DNA of 42,614 nt from Paramacrobiotus richtersi (taxonomy: Eukaryota > Tardigrada > Eutardigrada > Parachela > Macrobiotidae), in NCBI GenBank assembly GCA_034698045.1, contig JAQGAU010000088.1, positions 1-42,614 of the forward strand. Reading direction: 5' to 3'. The position numbers were made by a program, and so were the translations under genes. The notes under the pieces were generated by a model, which saw only the letters and a program-made list of their open reading frames with translations, did no database searches and was not told where the DNA came from. This document shows, piece after piece, positions 38,901 through 42,614 of this stretch. Each line of letters starts with the position of its first letter. Positions within the stretch are counted from its first letter, which is position 1.

Positions 38901-41465
38901 ATGATCCCGAAGAGCTAAGTCAAGACTTAGCTGAGCAGACAGCTTCTCCTGGAAGCAGTAGAGTGAAACGAAAGAAGTTTGCCAGTTCGAAAATCGAAAG
39001 AATAAAACGGATGAAAGCGAATGAAACGGATAGCGGAACTGATCAGGAAGCGACACCTGTTGTTGATGATACTACCACCTCAGCGGAACAGCTAATAAGC
39101 CTTGCACATTATCAACCGACATGTGATGTTAGTTCTTCGGACGCTGTAGTGAAAACTTCCGATGAGAGCCTGACTGGGGAGACTGCGAAATTCGACCAGA
39201 TTTCTGGTACCGAACGTAAGAAAGTGAAAACTGGACAAGTTAGATGTCGAGCAATAATAAAATTTGGATGTTCTGAATGTCGAATTCATTTCCCGACGGA
39301 ACAGCTTCTGATGCTTCATAACTATCAGCATTCGGATGATTTGGCCAGTGAAGAACGCACGTGTCCGGAATGTGGATCTGTGTTCGACAATCTTCGTGAT
39401 CTGAGTCTGCATGTGAAGGAGCATGGAAAAAAGTATTTCCCAAGAGAAGAGTGTGTGTGTTGCGGTGCACTTATTGCTGGTTCAGCCATGAAGCTGCATT
39501 TCTCGCATCAGCATCCTGAAGAGTCTATCCTGTTCACCCGAAAATATCCGTGCAAGAAGTGTGGGGTGGAATTCGATTCCTCCACTGCTTACAGTGAGCA
39601 TACTGCGGTAAGAGATGTGGATAGTAATTAATCCTGCTGTTCGTGTTAGTTTAGCGATATAATGAGAAAGTTATGAAGATAACAATTGTAAATAAAATTA
39701 ATGTTAAAATGGTGAAGGTCTGACAGAAAATATAAGATATATGTAATATAATCAAAATAATTATCATTGTTATATTACTATAATTATTATTATTATTATA
39801 TAAAATAATTTATTGGATATTTAAATTAATAACAAGGTAGATGAAAGGTTTTTTTGCACCTCAGACGCTTTTTTTCGGCGCAGAAAGCAGGAAATATTCA
39901 TGTTGTTTTTTATTTAGAAACATGGATTACTAATAGAATGTATATATTGCGGAAAGACCGAGACTACCAGTGTAGCCATGGGTAGACACCTGGCACTTCA
40001 TAAAGAGACCGATGGCTTTCACTGTCCGAAATGTTCGCAAGTAAGCAAAGACTACGGCAGCCTAAAGCGACATTATTATTGCATCCACGACCATGAGAAT
40101 GCGACAAAGAAACCAAAGGATGCAACAGAAGGATTACCGCAGAAGGTCTCCAAGTTTACTGTTGACCAATCAACTACAATCAAATTTCCTTGTCCAATCT
40201 GCCGTAAATCTTACAAAACAGAAGCTCTCGTGGAGGTTCATCGGCGATTTCACCTAATCGAATCAGATAAGACATACAACGGCGATGATATCGATAAGGC
40301 GTGTCCGGAGTGTGGGGAACAGTTTGATGTGCTTGATGCGCTCTTTCGTCATGTGGAGGGTTATGCGGTATCTTTTAACACGAGAGAACCATGTCCCGTG
40401 TGTAAAAAATTCATTTCGACGAATTTCATGCAGCGGCATATGGATGGCAACCATCCTGGCGGGCAGAATGATAAGTGTGAAGACTTTCCATGTGAAGTAT
40501 GCAGCAAAGTGTTCCCCTCGGAAATCAAGCATCGGGCGCACATCCAGGTTAGTCAGAAATCTGTGTGAAATTAAGTCAGCTTCCTGTAGCTGTATACGGA
40601 CTTAACGGGAAACAAAACGGAAGTTTTATTTGCTACGGGATGTTGTGAATAATTTTTGTATTCGGAAATCGAAGCCGAAAAAAGTTGTTACAGTCGATAG
40701 GTGTTTTCTGAAAGGTAACAACTCCTTGTTTGGAATCTTCCACATCAATGGACAACCAGTTATTGACTGAATAATTCATATTCTGTCTTACGTTTCGCTC
40801 TCTTAGCCTTTCTAGGAGTAGGCAGCGTGTACGATACCGAATACTGCATGTTTTTCTTGCAGTACTGTATTTATCAAGAATCGGATGTCTTGCGTATTCA
40901 TTTACGTCAATACAGCGGTTTTTGTTCACAGACGCACAAAGCCAAAAAATGTCTGTTGTGTGCGGAAATTTTCGACGGCTGGATTGTACTGGGACGTCAT
41001 GCCGTAAAGGCTCACAGACAAGCGGACGGTTTCCACTGCCCCAACTGCGACGGGGTCTTCGACACTTTCCGGAAAATGACCACCCACCACCGCAACAGCC
41101 ACGATATCCGGAGCATCGTATCCTGTGGGATATGTGGCAAGATGTGTAAGCACAAGCAGGAACTCTATCGACATATGGATGTTGCGCATGGCTCCAAAGA
41201 GTTCACGCACGAATGCGGCGTGTGCAACAAAAAGTTTATGCGACAGAGCACACTGCGTGACCATGTCGGTTGGGCACACACGGCGCTCGGGCGGAAGAAG
41301 GTGCAGGGTTATCAAGTGGCCTTCATGAAGAAAGGTTACGTGGCGCCCAGGAAGCGTATGCTGTTGGATGAGTTCCCGTTCAAGTGCGAAACGTGCCAAG
41401 TGGGATTCCTGACGGAGGGAAGAATCTTGAGACATAGGACCAAGTTTCATCCGGATGAAGTTTAA
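35888..41465 (+). CDS. Array unit 4: THAP/PRDM9-like SET/15 C2H2-finger protein lacking the Myb-like module
   Basis: Exons are 35888-36145, 36787-37258, 37709-37798, 37873-38004, 38421-39607, 39918-40547 and 40932-41465, giving about 1100 residues with all phases consistent. The start at 35888 is the only ATG I find that reads into the conserved tail (SREEV..SGTP|GTAAGT) after the decayed segment; a start within the THAP exon is also possible. THAP: CALC, MFRFPKGD, EEW, CEEHFTPECF, FAVPLL. Knuckle CSAC..CWDH. SET: FGPLRG, CNWMKYVQFA, IFFVTTR, IWYSRKYA. Finger 8 has lost its last His (HVEGY), which should weaken zinc binding. The last exon begins ACG instead of ATG, which shows that the ATG there in the other units is not a start codon. 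An AATAAA lies at 41948-41953. Confidence 0.82.
39782..39799. repeat. (ATT)n microsatellite in a unit 4 intron
   Basis: A short ATT-type repeat sits within a very AT-rich stretch of the intron between the SET exon and the middle finger exon. It looks like simple sequence only. Confidence 0.8.
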
Positions 41466-41799
41466 CGTTTTCTGTTCTTGGAACTTTTTTAATTTTTTGA
41501 ACCTTTTTGATTGAACTCATTTTATGGATTTTATTTCCTACGTGACTGTTTTAAAGCACCGGATTTTCTATGACTACGTATTGCTTCGAGTTGAGATTTT
41601 TTCAGTTGTTGAATGTCATGAGATTGACATCTTCCATTAGGCGTGGATATGTATCTGTATGTATGTGTTAAGTTCAAGCGTCTTAAACTGTTCAGTGTTC
41701 ACAGCCGTTATCGGCTAGAACTTGTGGGTAAAAAATATGATACGATTGATCCTTTCTGATTTATTGCTCGCATAATGGAAATTTGAATCATGTTCATGT

Positions 41800-41830
41800 A
41801 TCTGTACGAGGCCTTCGACCTCGTACAGAT
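41800..41830. repeat. Perfect 12-bp inverted repeat (hairpin)
   Basis: Arms atctgtacgagg and cctcgtacagat flank a 7-base loop (ccttcga). It lies in the probable 3' UTR of unit 4, about 335 bases after the stop. I see no matching hairpin in the unit 3 flank. Its role is unknown. Confidence 0.85.
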
Positions 41831-41947
41831 CTGTATTTTCATTCATTTGGGTTAATGCCGCTGCTGTTCTTATCGCAGTTTTATGTTTATACGTGCTCCA
41901 GCATTTTCAATTATTTTATTTCCCTATTGTGGCCAGTTAAATACTTC

Positions 41948-41953
41948 AATAAA
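41948..41953 (+). promoter_or_regulatory. Candidate polyadenylation signal of unit 4
   Basis: An AATAAA in an AT-rich context downstream of the unit 4 stop, and the first such hexamer I notice there. It is supported by position only. Confidence 0.4.
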
Positions 41954-42232
41954 AAGTATATTTAGTTAAAATTTAAGAAGTATTTTTGTCTGGGAAAAAA
42001 CGGCCGAAGATGGGTAGCTGTCTAAAATGCATGGAGATTTAGGACCAATCGGAGCTAGCCCGTCCCTTTTCTAGTTTTACTTTCGATGCACAGCTGTGCC
42101 TGTGACTACACACTTATTTTATTCATTCATCACATATGAGTAAAACTTTTAGTCTTTTACTGTTGAAAAAAGTTTATTTTTATAATTCATTGGCCATATA
42201 CCTCCCGACGCCTGTTTTTTTATTTAACCCCT

Positions 42233-42535
42233 GCAATCCAGTTATCGGCCATACAAACATCCCGTGGCATCGACTTGAATACCATCGTCTGGCGAGGCGC
42301 AGTCGATAGCTGATATTCTGATTGAACGAAACGCTTGAAAGATACTGGCGGACTCGAAGACCCCTAAATTGCACAGTAACGAGATCCGATGCGTTACGGA
42401 CTACATCATACAAGACAAAGTTTGTCGTTGCCGAACTGACGAGGAGACCGAACAGGGAATCAACCGAGATTGAGAACCTGGCGAAAGAAGTCATCAGCCA
42501 GCTGAACAGTGCGTCGCATCCGGAAGAAAGTATAC
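42233..42535 (+). pseudogene. Decayed N-terminal exon of a fifth array unit
   Basis: The sequence is clearly related to the unit 3 N-terminal exon (acatcccgtggcatcgactt, gttacggactac, gacaaagtttgt, agaccgaacagggaa, accgagattgaga). It carries several indels and frame changes, such as an extra six or so bases within the TDYKTKF segment and a broken AWRRAVES segment. The peptide ...RRPNRESTEIENLAKEV is still readable. No THAP exon is seen before the window ends, so I cannot tell whether a full decayed unit follows. Confidence 0.8.
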
Positions 42536-42574
42536 GTAGTGTCACAACGAGCACTTTGCCAGAGGATCATTCGC

Positions 42575-42579
42575 AAAAA
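42575..42579 (-). terminator. Pol III T-run terminator after the tRNA
   Basis: A TTTTT on the minus strand begins three bases after the discriminator position of the partial tRNA. This is the normal layout of an RNA polymerase III terminator. Confidence 0.7.
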
Positions 42580-42582
42580 TCT

Positions 42583-42614
42583 CGCTCTTGAGGGGAATCG
42601 AACCCCTGTCAACT
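42583..42614 (-). tRNA. 3' part of a tRNA gene (T-arm and acceptor 3' strand), 5' part off window
   Basis: On the minus strand the sequence reads a T-arm, AGGGG-TTCGATT-CCCCT, with a perfect 5-bp stem and the TTCGA loop (B box). It is followed by seven acceptor bases (CAAGAGC) and a G discriminator. The T-run terminator follows. The anticodon lies beyond position 42614, so the amino acid is unknown. G73 fits several isotypes and is not diagnostic. Confidence 0.8.

Larger units (their letters stand above)
41466..42232. other. 3' flank of unit 4 up to the decayed fifth unit
   Basis: This region carries a strong hairpin (41800-41830), an AATAAA (41948-41953) that could end unit 4 transcripts about 480 bases after the stop, and AT-rich sequence. 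Its first part resembles the unit 3 flank. No supported gene was found. Confidence 0.5.
13698..42535 (+). repeat. Tandem array of THAP-PRDM9-like zinc-finger units (four full, one decayed)
   Basis: Seven exon types recur in the same order and phase: N-terminal (phase 0 end), THAP (ends phase 1), 90-nt linker, 132-nt knuckle, SET plus fingers 1-4 (1175-1190 nt), fingers 5-10 (618-660 nt), and a last exon of exactly 534 nt. Unit starts are near 14.8, 21.8, 28.4 and 35.9 kb, with a fragment at 42.2 kb. Units 3 and 4 also share similar introns and 3' flanks, which suggests the most recent duplication. Confidence 0.9.

Noticed and set aside
40926..41450. Long antisense open frame (174 codons) opposite a last exon; similar ones at 27021-27506 and 20216-20590
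   Set aside because: These mirror the conserved finger code on the other strand, have no domain signature, and recur wherever the sense exon occurs.
42088..42110. 17-base match to the unit 2 second exon (gcctgtgactacacact)
   Set aside because: It is isolated, with no flanking similarity and in the wrong order relative to the N-terminal fragment, so it is probably chance or an uninformative scrap.
13698..42535. PRDM9-style minisatellite finger array with identical repeats
   Set aside because: The fingers within a protein are dissimilar, lack TGEKP linkers and are spread over three exons. Variation is between paralogs, not between tandem identical fingers.
1..42614. CRISPR arrays, operons, phage or insertion sequences
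   Set aside because: No spaced direct repeats or bacterial gene structure were seen. The window is intron-rich animal DNA.

Overview
The window is animal nuclear DNA. It has multi-exon genes with GT-AG introns, a TFIID subunit, THAP and PR/SET domains, C2H2 zinc fingers and a Pol III-type tRNA end. The content fits an invertebrate. The clade cannot be fixed from the sequence alone.

Layout. (1) Positions 1-7904, minus strand: the N-terminal two thirds of TAF1 (TFIID subunit 1), nine exons with consistent phase, with the bromodomain end lying off the left edge. (2) Positions 8715-13122, minus strand: a PRDM9-like gene (zinc knuckle, PR/SET, 9 C2H2 fingers) that carries three frame disruptions. 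(3) Positions 13698-41465, plus strand: a head-to-tail array of four paralogous seven-exon genes with a period of about 6.5-7.5 kb. Their full architecture is an N-terminal Myb/SANT- or MADF-like helical region, a THAP domain, a short acidic linker, a C-x2-C-x6-C-x2-H knuckle, a PR/SET domain, and 15 C2H2 fingers. A decayed fragment of a fifth unit lies at 42233-42535, followed by the 3' end of a minus-strand tRNA gene.

The array is the notable part. The knuckle plus SET block closely resembles vertebrate PRDM9, but the KRAB end is replaced by THAP and a Myb-like module. Two of the three tyrosines expected in the PRDM9 active site are replaced. The paralogs are modular variants: unit 1 has a tandemly duplicated first exon, unit 2 has lost THAP in frame, unit 3 is complete, and unit 4 has lost the Myb-like module. 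In the last exon the finger framework is nearly fixed, while the helix positions expected to read DNA differ between paralogs. This looks like a lineage-specific family of DNA-reading chromatin factors under diversification. Function (meiotic, transposon control or other) is inference.

All exon coordinates were placed by eye from splice consensus, reading-frame phase and paralog comparison. No search, expression data or alignment software was used.
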